Part shown: one piece after another, positions 1 through 5,712 of the stretch
Position numbering within the stretch: position 1 is the first letter of the stretch
Layout of the letters: every line of letters begins with the position of its first letter
DNA from: Bacteroidales bacterium UBA7569
GTDB lineage: Bacteria; Bacteroidota; Bacteroidia; Bacteroidales; Paludibacteraceae
Assembly: GCA_002477945.1 (NCBI GenBank)
Contig: DLLF01000010.1
Location: 1-14,723, forward strand
Length of the DNA: 14,723 nt
Direction of reading: 5' to 3'
Made by a program: the position numbers and the translations under genes
The notes under the pieces: model-generated
Databases searched by the model: none
Told to the model about the DNA's origin: nothing
The model's input: only the letters and a program-made list of their open reading frames with translations

Positions 1-47
1 GGGACAAAAACGGAAGCGGTGCCACATATTGATTGTTGATTTATTGT

Positions 48-76
48 AGGCGGTTTGTCCGTTCCGCCTGTTTTTT
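48..76 (+). terminator. Rho-independent terminator at the left edge
   Basis: A perfect 6-bp GC-rich stem (AGGCGG at 48-53, CCGCCT at 64-69) encloses a 10-nt loop and is followed by G and six T (71-76). This is a classical intrinsic terminator for a transcript entering from the left. The 47 bases before it hold only the possible tail of an upstream plus-strand gene; stop codons occur in all three frames (30-32, 37-39, 47-49), so I cannot say which frame is real. The next gene starts 42 bases after the T run. Confidence 0.75.
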
Positions 77-83
77 GAAACCA

Positions 84-117
84 ATTAAAGACAACTAAAG
101 ACTAAAATTAAAGACAA
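84..117 (+). repeat. Three short direct repeats in the leader of the first gene
   Basis: ATTAAAGACAA occurs exactly at 84-94 and 107-117, with a related CTAAAGACTA between them (95-104). The last copy abuts the ATG at 118. The stretch is A-rich, as is usual for Bacteroidetes leaders, so it may only be an unstructured ribosome-binding leader; a protein-binding site is the alternative. Confidence 0.5.
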
Positions 118-534
118 ATGAAAGAGAAAGAACCCGAAACAATCCCCGACCGCGTGAGCAATGCTCTTGCCATATACGCGGTGATGACCACGGCAGCGGA
201 GTTACTGCTGCGCGAGGCAGAGAGACAAATGGCAGCCGAGAAGATTGCTCTCAAACGAGAGTGGAAGAGGCTATTCTCGGACTTGCAGACGGCAATCAAC
301 CGCGCTAAGTATATGTGCGAGCGTTTCACGGAGGAGTGTTGCGTTACTGATGCCAAGTCCTTTGACGCGCTGCTCAACGACGCAAACACCATCGCGGCAC
401 TGACAATGCGTTTCTACAATGCCACCTACGGCAACGCCGACAACGGAGACGAGATACGCAACTTTGTCAAAGGCTTGCAAGTATCTGAGATGTTCACCGA
501 AGACCAAATCAAACAATTCGAGAGCAGAATATGA
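118..534 (+). CDS. Hypothetical phage protein, mostly helical, 138 residues
   Basis: I do not recognise a family. The protein is predicted largely helical from its spacing of Leu, Ala, Glu and Lys, with a charged central helix (about residues 30-65) that could form a coiled coil. It has no signal peptide or membrane segment and no catalytic motif I can see. It is the first gene after the terminator at 48-76 and its stop overlaps the next ATG (ATGA at 531-534), so it is translationally coupled to the next small gene. The chosen ATG is the first in frame after the A-rich leader. An early accessory role is a guess from position only. Confidence 0.75.
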   Translation: MKEKEPETIPDRVSNALAIYAVMTTAAELLLREAERQMAAEKIALKREWKRLFSDLQTAINRAKYMCERFTEECCVTDAKSFDALLNDANTIAALTMRFYNATYGNADNGDEIRNFVKGLQVSEMFTEDQIKQFESRI

Positions 535-725
535 TAACGCAACGTGGCAAAAGAGCAGCCGAGGTACAGCACGTGTGTGATGAGTGCGCACGTGCCACCT
601 ACGACACCAACCCTTTGAATTTGAGTATCAGGGAGCGCAAGCCCACGCTCATCATCTGCGCTTTGCAGCCGTTCCCCAAGATAGTCGTAGGCACAAGAGC
701 CTGCAAAAATTTCAAACCCAAATGA
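531..725 (+). CDS. Small four-cysteine protein, possible zinc binder, 64 residues
   Basis: The protein has the pattern C16-x2-C19, then C43 and C58, and ends in ACKNFKPK. A CxxC pair followed by two spaced single cysteines near a basic C-terminus suggests a small structural zinc site. Function is unknown. It overlaps both neighbours by ATGA (531-534 and 722-725), which makes it very likely a real gene in spite of its size and fixes its start. It sits in a run of small proteins typical of an early region in Bacteroidetes phages. Confidence 0.7.
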   Translation: MITQRGKRAAEVQHVCDECARATYDTNPLNLSIRERKPTLIICALQPFPKIVVGTRACKNFKPK

Positions 726-1177
726 GTATGGGGCGCAGTAAGGAACGCCGTGAAGCGTGGAAAGCAGCCAACCGAGAGAAGATGTTAGCATACCATTCCG
801 AGTACAACCGCCGTTACTACCAAGCCCACCGAGAGCAATTGCTGGCAAAGCACTCGGAATGGCAGCGGACACATCGGAGGTTTACAAAGGAGCAGCGGGA
901 GAAGCAGCGTGTCCGAAACAAAGAATACTACCAAGCCCACAAAGAGGAACTGCTATACAAGAAAAAGTGCCGTGCCTGTGGTGTTACGCCCACTATTGAG
1001 CCAATCGCTATTCCGCACCCCAAGCGCACATACATTGCCCCGCAAGTGCAAATCGACCCGCGACCGACCCGCGATACACCCGCGATAGAACGATTGGTAG
1101 CAGACGTGCAGCAACTCCACACGGACATCACGAACAAGGTGGCAGAGTTCGAGAAACTATTCGAGAACTGGGAATAA
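722..1177 (+). CDS. Basic repeat protein with C-terminal coiled coil, 151 residues
   Basis: I start this gene at 722, where ATGA overlaps the stop of the preceding gene; a longer reading from 584 would run antiparallel to that logic and overlaps a coupled gene out of frame. Residues 1-80 are very basic and aromatic, with a repeated YYQAHxExLL unit at residues 32-41 and 69-78. At DNA level a 15-bp identical stretch recurs at 815-829 and 926-940, 37 codons apart. A lone C83-x2-C86 knuckle follows, then a Pro-rich linker, and residues 120-151 look like an amphipathic helix or coiled coil. Nucleic-acid binding is plausible from charge, but no known family is evident. Confidence 0.75.
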   Translation: MSMGRSKERREAWKAANREKMLAYHSEYNRRYYQAHREQLLAKHSEWQRTHRRFTKEQREKQRVRNKEYYQAHKEELLYKKKCRACGVTPTIEPIAIPHPKRTYIAPQVQIDPRPTRDTPAIERLVADVQQLHTDITNKVAEFEKLFENWE

Positions 1178-1234
1178 TGGCAATAATATATAATGAGTGT
1201 TTAACAAATCATAAAACAATAAACAAAAAGAATT

Positions 1235-1609
1235 ATGGCAAATTTTGGTATTAAATTAGACCTGCTTAAAGTAACAGGAGCGTTCCTGACCAATTTCAAA
1301 GGGCGCACACAGACAAAACGCTGTTTGGTCATACCTATTGATGACAGTGGTATGTATCTCGGTCAAAAGGGTTTGTACCTTGACTTGACGGCAATCGAAC
1401 TACGAGAACCACAGTATCAGGACACGCACTGTATCAAGCAGTCGCTGCCCAAAGAGGTGTTCGAGCAACTAACCGATGAGCAGAAGCAACAACTGCCCAT
1501 TCTTGGAGGTCTGCGACCTATCGAACGCAAGCAAGAGCAAATGAACATTGGTAACACCTATGACGCTGCCACAGCAGGGGAGAACGGCTACGATGATGTA
1601 CCGTTCTAA
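1235..1609 (+). CDS. Putative ssDNA-binding or SSB-partner protein with acidic DDVPF tip, 124 residues
   Basis: The first 80 residues alternate beta-like hydrophobic stretches (LVIPI, MYLGQKGLYLDLTAIEL) and could form a small beta-rich fold. The C-terminal 25 residues are low-complexity and polar and end in GYDDVPF. Bacterial SSB proteins end in a conserved acidic tip (DDDIPF or DDLPF) that recruits replication and repair enzymes, so this tail strongly resembles an SSB tip. I infer a phage single-strand binding protein or a decoy of the host SSB tip; the fold itself is not recognisable by eye. It stands alone, 57 bases after the previous gene, with an A-rich leader. The PD-(D/E)XK endonuclease follows downstream, which fits a replication or recombination setting. 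Confidence 0.7.
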   Translation: MANFGIKLDLLKVTGAFLTNFKGRTQTKRCLVIPIDDSGMYLGQKGLYLDLTAIELREPQYQDTHCIKQSLPKEVFEQLTDEQKQQLPILGGLRPIERKQEQMNIGNTYDAATAGENGYDDVPF

Positions 1610-1618
1610 ATGATTGTA

Positions 1619-1659
1619 TTTCGGCTTCTGCATTGGCTTCGGTCGTGTAGAAGCCGAAA
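1619..1659 (+). other. 13-bp hairpin between two genes
   Basis: The arms TTTCGGCTTCTGC (1619-1631) and GTAGAAGCCGAAA (1647-1659) pair over 13 bp with one G-U pair and a 15-nt loop. The run after it is CTGTCTTTTAA, a weak T tract, so it could be a leaky terminator after the SSB-like gene or an mRNA processing or stabilising hairpin. It starts 9 bases after the stop at 1609 and ends 33 bases before the next ATG. Confidence 0.6.
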
Positions 1660-1692
1660 CTGTCTTTTAAGCAACGAGAGACAACGATTTTT

Positions 1693-2139
1693 ATGACAAA
1701 CAAGGAATTTATCAATATGCAAAAGAAAATTGCGAGAACGCAAAAACTCCCAAAAATAACTCCACCTATCACAGACATCTTCACACAGTTCTGTGCCAAA
1801 GAGTTGGGTGCAGAGTGCATAAAGGAGTATCAATTTTACAAAAGTCGTCGGTGGCGTTTCGATTATGCCCTGCCAAAATACAAGATTGCTCTCGAAGTAG
1901 AGGGCGGGGTATGGACACAAGGACGACATATTCGTCCGAAAGGCTTCCTCGGAGATATGAATAAGTACAATACAGCCACTTTATGCGGCTGGCGCGTATT
2001 TCGGACAACACCCAACAAGTTACTATCGTCCGAAATACTGTTGTTGCTGAAAAATGCAATTTCGGGTGCATTTATACCAAACTTAGACCAAAATAGCGAA
2101 GAAAATACGCAATCTTGCGCAAAACAATCGTATATATAG
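1693..2139 (+). CDS. PD-(D/E)XK-fold endonuclease (Vsr/DUF559-like), 148 residues
   Basis: The core RFDYALP (residues 55-61) followed by ALEVEGG (66-72) gives the D57 ... E68-V-E70 arrangement of the PD-(D/E)XK nuclease fold. It is followed by GRH (77-79), a DxxKYN segment (88-93) and GWRVFR (99-104), all typical of the Vsr/DUF559 branch that phages use as small endonucleases. Metal-dependent cutting of a branched, nicked or specific DNA site is the expected activity; the substrate cannot be read from sequence. The first 50 residues are helical. The last 30 are polar and end in CAKQSYI without a clear domain. No DNA methylase partner lies next to it, which argues against a plain restriction role. 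Confidence 0.8.
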   Translation: MTNKEFINMQKKIARTQKLPKITPPITDIFTQFCAKELGAECIKEYQFYKSRRWRFDYALPKYKIALEVEGGVWTQGRHIRPKGFLGDMNKYNTATLCGWRVFRTTPNKLLSSEILLLLKNAISGAFIPNLDQNSEENTQSCAKQSYI

Positions 2140-2150
2140 AAAAAATTACG

Positions 2151-2158
2151 TATCTTTG
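2151..2158 (+). promoter_or_regulatory. Bacteroidetes-type -7 promoter box for the AdoMet synthetase gene
   Basis: TATCTTTG matches the Bacteroidetes primary sigma consensus TAnnTTTG exactly and is followed by CAC. It lies 27 bases before the ATG at 2186, so the transcript would begin about 2165. I see no good TTTG at the usual 19-21 bases upstream; that stretch is AT-rich (TATATATA). The box gives the gene an own promoter, separate from the endonuclease gene. Confidence 0.65.
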
Positions 2159-2185
2159 CACTCGGTTTCAAATACTCACACAATA

Positions 2186-3208
2186 ATGATACATTTTTCT
2201 GAATATGTGTCGCTCGGACACCCCGACAAAATTGCAGACTATATCAGTCAGCACCTGCTCGACCGATACATTGAAAAAGACCCTGCTACTCGCTATGCAG
2301 TAGAGGTGCAGATAAAAGACTACCATGTTACGCTCGCCGGTGAGGTCAGCAGTTCCGTTTCGTTTACACAAGACGAAATCGCTTCGTATGTTCGTCAGGC
2401 GGTTAATGAGATTGGTTACACACAAGCCTACGCAGACAGGTGGGGACACGGCAACACTATCTTCGGAGATGGCTTGCAGGTTACATCGTATATCGGGCAA
2501 CAGTCCCAACAAATAGCACAGGGCTTACACGGCTGGGGCGACCAAGGTATATTCTTCGGTCATTGCGCTTTCATCAAGGAGACGGCAGGAATGCCGCTCG
2601 ACCACACCATTGCCAAACGGCTCTGCAAGCAACTATTCGACAGCCACATAGGCGGACTTGACATCAAGACACAGGTAGTGATGGACGACCGCGCTGTCAA
2701 AAAAGTGATAGTCGCTATTCCTCTCTCCAAAACTTCTATTGATGTAGTCAAGAATTTTGTTCGCAAGCGTCTTCCTGGCAATTATGAACTCATCGTAAAC
2801 GGAACAGGTAGTTATGTGACACATTCGTCCATAGCAGACTGCGGAACGACAGGACGCAAACTGGCTGTGGACTTCTATGGCGGTAACTGCCGTATCGGTG
2901 GCGGCTCTCCGTGGACGAAAGACGCTTCCAAAGCCGACCTCACACTCAACCTCGCTGCTCGCAAACTTGCCAAGAACTACGCACTGCAGAACCAATGCGA
3001 CACCTTTGTTTCGCTCGCCTGCTGCATAGGGAGACAAGACGTTGATGTACGTATCACGGACAACGCTGATAATGTTATAGCGGAGGGAAATTGGCTTATC
3101 AACCCCGCCGAACTGCGCAAAGCGTACCACCTCGATACACCTATTTACGCTTCGATGTGCCGTTGGGGACTGTTCGGTGAGTATCAACAAGACAAAAAGT
3201 GGGAGTAA
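2186..3208 (+). CDS. metK: S-adenosylmethionine synthetase homologue (MetK family), phage-encoded, 340 residues
   Basis: The reaction expected is ATP + methionine + water to S-adenosylmethionine, phosphate and diphosphate, in the cytoplasm. Family motifs are clear: SEYVSLGHPDKIADYIS (residues 5-21, with H12 and D14), E40, GWGDQGIFFG (116-125, with D119), K161, CGTTGRKLAVD (219-229, with R224 and K225) and YGG...GGGSPWTKDASKAD (231-251, with K245, K249 and D251). These match the ATP, phosphate and metal ligands of cellular MetK, so the enzyme is probably active. It is shorter than cellular MetK (about 380-400 residues): the mobile loop that gates the active site (between IGQQSQQI and GWGDQG) is about 11 residues shorter, and the C-terminus ends at KKWE. 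The ATG at 2186 is used because an in-frame TTG at 2156 is part of the promoter box. Confidence 0.92.
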   Translation: MIHFSEYVSLGHPDKIADYISQHLLDRYIEKDPATRYAVEVQIKDYHVTLAGEVSSSVSFTQDEIASYVRQAVNEIGYTQAYADRWGHGNTIFGDGLQVTSYIGQQSQQIAQGLHGWGDQGIFFGHCAFIKETAGMPLDHTIAKRLCKQLFDSHIGGLDIKTQVVMDDRAVKKVIVAIPLSKTSIDVVKNFVRKRLPGNYELIVNGTGSYVTHSSIADCGTTGRKLAVDFYGGNCRIGGGSPWTKDASKADLTLNLAARKLAKNYALQNQCDTFVSLACCIGRQDVDVRITDNADNVIAEGNWLINPAELRKAYHLDTPIYASMCRWGLFGEYQQDKKWE

Positions 3209-3235
3209 TTAACTAACAATAAATCAAATAAATGT

Positions 3236-4012
3236 ATGAAAACTGAAAAAGTGAAACTTTCCCAAGTGAAAGTAAATAGTAACAATCCACGCACCATTAG
3301 AGAGCAGAAACTCAATCTGTTAGTAGAGCGACTGCTTGTTTTTCCGAAGATGATTGCTATCCGTCCTGTGGTTGTGGACGACAAGATGATAGTCCTCGGA
3401 GGCAATATGCGTGTGAACGCTCTGAACCGTATAGCCAAGATGTCGTTCGAGCAGATAGCGCAGATTATCGGCAAGACCAAGAACTACCAACGGCTGACAC
3501 AAGGCGAGAAAGAGCAGTTATTACAATCGTGGCAGGAGTGGCTCGGCAAGCCCACAGTCGAGATTGTCCGTGCGTCGGACTTGTCGGAAGCAGAGAAGAA
3601 AGAGTTCATCATCGCAGACAATGCTTCGTTTGGCGAATGGGACTTCGACAAACTTGCCAACGAGTGGGACGCAAGCGACCTGAACAGTTGGGGCGTTGAC
3701 GTGTGGAACCCAGAGCCGCCTATGCCACAGAGCCACGCACCGCAGGACAAAGCAGCCGACCTTGCAGGACACGAGAACGAGGACGGTGGTGTGCAGTTTG
3801 ACGGCACTAACCTACCATCCGAACTGCAAGGGCAAGACATCAATCCTGACGACCTGCCGAAGATAGAGGGTAACAACGAGACGAATATGGAGCGTGTCAT
3901 CATCGTGTACCCCAAAGACCGTGCGGCAGAGGTAGCGCAACTCGTGGGACTGGCTCAGATAGAGAAAGTGGTGTATAATATCAACGAACTTATTCCGTCG
4001 GCAGAGCAATGA
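3236..4012 (+). CDS. ParB/sulfiredoxin-fold phage protein, 258 residues
   Basis: The N-terminal domain is a ParB-like nuclease/CTPase fold: NNPRT (16-20), a predicted strand RPVVVDD (43-49), and VLGGNMRVNAL (53-63), where GGNMR (55-59) corresponds to the G-x-x-R box of ParB. A middle helical part has EFIIADNASFGEWDFDKL, usual in phage ParB proteins beside DNA modification genes. After an acidic linker (about 165-215) a small C-terminal domain follows (MERVIIVYPKDRAAEVAQLVGL). Members of this group sit upstream of terminase genes or are fused to DNA methylases in many phages; here no methylase is present and its place is taken by the kinase/GNAT/radical-SAM set. True plasmid partitioning is unlikely as there is no ParA. 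The stop overlaps the next ATG. Confidence 0.8.
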   Translation: MKTEKVKLSQVKVNSNNPRTIREQKLNLLVERLLVFPKMIAIRPVVVDDKMIVLGGNMRVNALNRIAKMSFEQIAQIIGKTKNYQRLTQGEKEQLLQSWQEWLGKPTVEIVRASDLSEAEKKEFIIADNASFGEWDFDKLANEWDASDLNSWGVDVWNPEPPMPQSHAPQDKAADLAGHENEDGGVQFDGTNLPSELQGQDINPDDLPKIEGNNETNMERVIIVYPKDRAAEVAQLVGLAQIEKVVYNINELIPSAEQ

Positions 4013-4692
4013 CCTACGTAGAATACATAGAATATCACAGACAAGGAGATGCGGGTGTAGAGGAGCGAATGATTGCTTCTCTATGCTCGTATTATCACCT
4101 CTCTGAATGGGACGCTTTTAGGCTCATCTATTTCTATACGATGACCTACCACATACCCAGCGCACTTGATATGCTACTCAATGGCAAGCGTGATATAAAG
4201 AAACTCCACTTCCGCACCGACCGTAGGTACGTGCGCTGTAATGGTGCTTACTACCGACTATTGACAGAACTTACTCCTGATAAGGCTGCAAGGCTACAAG
4301 GCTGCAAAACCACGCAACAAGCGTATGACGAGGTGCGGTCGTGGTTCTTCTTCGGCAGGTATGCAGCGTTTCTCTTTCTCGAAGTGTATATGAATGTCTT
4401 TGAACAATCACGCTTGTGGACTGACGATGTGCGCTACGGTTGGGAGAAAGACGAGAACTACACAAAGGGGGCAATATCGATTGTTCATAGCAACGAACGA
4501 GACGTGCTTGACAAATTCCTCAATCGGGCAAAGACAGACACGGGAGACAACGCTTTCGCCATCGAGACGAGCCTGTGTGCTGTGGAGAAGTTCAACAAAG
4601 GGACACGGTGGAACGGCTACTACACCGAAAGAATGCTTGAGGAAGCCAAAGGAACAAAGTATGAAAATGTGATATACAGACTTGCCCGATGA
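4009..4692 (+). CDS. All-helical protein, candidate for the thymine hypermodification (aGPT-PPlase / 5-hmdU kinase helical domain) group, 227 residues
   Basis: The protein is predicted almost wholly helical. Conserved-looking blocks are FRTDRR (68-73), FFGRYAAFLFLEVY (114-127), YGWEKDENYTKG (143-154) and ETSLCAVEKFNKGTRWNGYY (186-205) followed by ERMLEE. To me this resembles the helical family named alpha-glutamyl/putrescinyl thymine pyrophosphorylase clade, which includes the helical part of 5-hydroxymethyl-dU DNA kinases. In that system the helical proteins act on modified thymine in phage DNA. The assignment is from memory of family pattern and is not certain. Strong context support: it overlaps by ATGA both a ParB-like gene upstream and a P-loop kinase downstream. 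A 24-bp triplicated sequence lies inside (4282-4305). Without the context I would call it hypothetical. Confidence 0.55.
   Translation: MTYVEYIEYHRQGDAGVEERMIASLCSYYHLSEWDAFRLIYFYTMTYHIPSALDMLLNGKRDIKKLHFRTDRRYVRCNGAYYRLLTELTPDKAARLQGCKTTQQAYDEVRSWFFFGRYAAFLFLEVYMNVFEQSRLWTDDVRYGWEKDENYTKGAISIVHSNERDVLDKFLNRAKTDTGDNAFAIETSLCAVEKFNKGTRWNGYYTERMLEEAKGTKYENVIYRLAR
4282..4305 (+). repeat. Three tandem 8-bp repeats inside a gene
   Basis: AAGGCTGC, AAGGCTAC, AAGGCTGC lie head to tail at 4282-4289, 4290-4297 and 4298-4305. Three units add 24 bp and keep the frame; gain or loss of one unit would shift it. It codes for residues around KAARLQGCK. Confidence 0.8.
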
Positions 4693-5267
4693 AAACTTGC
4701 GTGTTCATCACAGGAACTAACGCAGTAGGAAAATCTGCCCTTGCTTGGGAACTTATCACTCGCTATGGTGGTGTTGATAGGATAACCAACGATGTAACCT
4801 ATTGCGTAGAGGGAGATATATGCCTTGCAGGTGCGTACGGAGTTACTCGCTATGGTGGTGTTGATAGGATAACCAACGACAAGGGCAGTTCTTGTACCAG
4901 TAGGCTTGCTGAGGTGGTCGAGGAGGGATTAAGATATTCCGACACAATCTTCTGCGAGGGGTCGTTTCTGCACTCATTCGGACTGAACCTCTCAAATGCC
5001 TTATTCAAGGCAGAAAGACAACTTGTTGTGAACCTCTATTGCGACCCACAGACGATATGGCAACGGCTCACGGCTCGCTCCAACGGCAAGTATGGTAGTG
5101 GCAAAAGACGATTCGATTTGATTATCAAAAAACAGAAGCAGACGATGTTGTCTGCGCGGAAATGGCAGTCCATAGGTGTGCCTGTATTACAGATTAACAC
5201 AGCCGAAGTGTCGATAGACGAGGAAGTCAGAATGATACAGCAGGCTCTCAATATGGAGGAACGATGA
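4689..5267 (+). CDS. P-loop kinase, candidate DNA-base (5-hmdU type) or small-molecule kinase, 192 residues
   Basis: The N-terminus FITGTNAVGKSALA carries a Walker A motif (G9-x4-G14-K15-S16). A DTIFCEGSF segment (85-93) follows a strand and could hold the Walker B-like acid; RQLVVNLYCDP (110-120) is the next core strand, and an Arg/Lys-rich lid (RLTARSNGKYGSGKRR, 126-141) fits a nucleotide or polynucleotide kinase. The size and order fit small P-loop kinases, and together with the helical neighbour it matches the two parts of 5-hydroxymethyl-dU DNA kinase in phages with hypermodified thymine. Substrate is inference. Odd: TRYGGVDRITND appears twice (residues 24-35 and 53-64), with identical DNA. 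It is coupled by ATGA to the genes on both sides. Confidence 0.8.
   Translation: MKTCVFITGTNAVGKSALAWELITRYGGVDRITNDVTYCVEGDICLAGAYGVTRYGGVDRITNDKGSSCTSRLAEVVEEGLRYSDTIFCEGSFLHSFGLNLSNALFKAERQLVVNLYCDPQTIWQRLTARSNGKYGSGKRRFDLIIKKQKQTMLSARKWQSIGVPVLQINTAEVSIDEEVRMIQQALNMEER
4758..4879 (+). repeat. 35-bp perfect direct repeat inside the P-loop kinase gene
   Basis: The same 35 bases occur at 4758-4792 and 4845-4879, 87 bp (29 codons) apart, both in frame. The 52 bases between are unique, and the sequences after the two copies are unrelated, so this is either an in-frame 29-codon insertion or a local copying event. Confidence 0.95.
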
Positions 5268-5695
5268 TGTACACCGAAAGCAACTACAACGACAAGGCGG
5301 TCAAAGATATCTGCTACAACTGTGGCTCAAAGGTCGCCAAACAGTCGTACAATTATTTCCGACGAATAGACTATGTGTCGAAAGGCAAAGTATGGAGCAA
5401 GGTGTGGAGCAAAGTGTGGAGCAAAGGTTCTTCACCTGTGGCATTCTACTACGCAACTCGTTGCCGCGACCATTGCCGACTGATTGAGATAGCCGTCCGT
5501 AAGGAGTATCAGGGGCAAGGACTTGGCAAATTAGTGCTTTTCAGACTGCTCTCGCAGATGAAACAGAACGGCTTGACCAAACTTACCTTTCGCACCCCAA
5601 TCGCAGAGGACGCACAAAATTTCTGGCTTCATTTGGGAGCGAGAATAGTCGATGTCAAAGGTTCGGACTACGAAATGGAATTAACAATCAAATAA
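5264..5695 (+). CDS. GNAT-family N-acyltransferase, 143 residues
   Basis: The acyl-CoA binding motif A of GNAT enzymes is plain: IEIAVRKEYQGQGLGKLVLF (residues 74-93), with the pyrophosphate-binding QGQGLG at 83-88. A following helix, the strand LTKLTFRTP (104-112) and AQNFWLHLGARIVD (117-130) complete the usual GNAT core. The first 40 residues have two cysteine-containing turns (C17, C20) and no clear domain. Transfer of an acetyl or similar acyl group to an amine is expected; in phage DNA modification clusters such enzymes acylate the amino group of a modified base, and phage Mu Mom is a remote GNAT relative. The substrate here is unknown. A (KVWS)3 insertion at residues 42-53 precedes the fold. 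It starts in an ATGATG overlapping the kinase stop, behind a GGAGGAA site. Confidence 0.85.
   Translation: MMYTESNYNDKAVKDICYNCGSKVAKQSYNYFRRIDYVSKGKVWSKVWSKVWSKGSSPVAFYYATRCRDHCRLIEIAVRKEYQGQGLGKLVLFRLLSQMKQNGLTKLTFRTPIAEDAQNFWLHLGARIVDVKGSDYEMELTIK
5387..5422 (+). repeat. Three 12-bp tandem repeats coding for (KVWS)3
   Basis: The units AAAGTATGGAGC, AAGGTGTGGAGC and AAAGTGTGGAGC lie at 5387-5398, 5399-5410 and 5411-5422 and each gives Lys-Val-Trp-Ser. A further AAAG begins a fourth, broken unit. Confidence 0.95.
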
Positions 5696-5712
5696 CAAAA
5701 CAATAGCAAATT

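Noticed and set aside
584..721. N-terminal extension of the basic repeat protein
   Set aside because: It overlaps the four-cysteine gene in another frame, and the ATGA at 722-725 gives a coupled start in line with the neighbouring genes.
2156..2185. A TTG start adding ten residues to the AdoMet synthetase
   Set aside because: The TTG is part of the -7 box TATCTTTG; the added residues do not match the MetK N-terminus, which begins at the ATG at 2186.
2633..3190. A 185-residue minus-strand frame opposite the AdoMet synthetase gene
   Set aside because: Shadow of a well-conserved gene, with no recognisable protein pattern.
3236..4012. Chromosome or plasmid partition protein ParB
   Set aside because: No ParA gene or parS-like repeat is near; the protein belongs to the phage ParB-like group linked with terminase and DNA modification genes.
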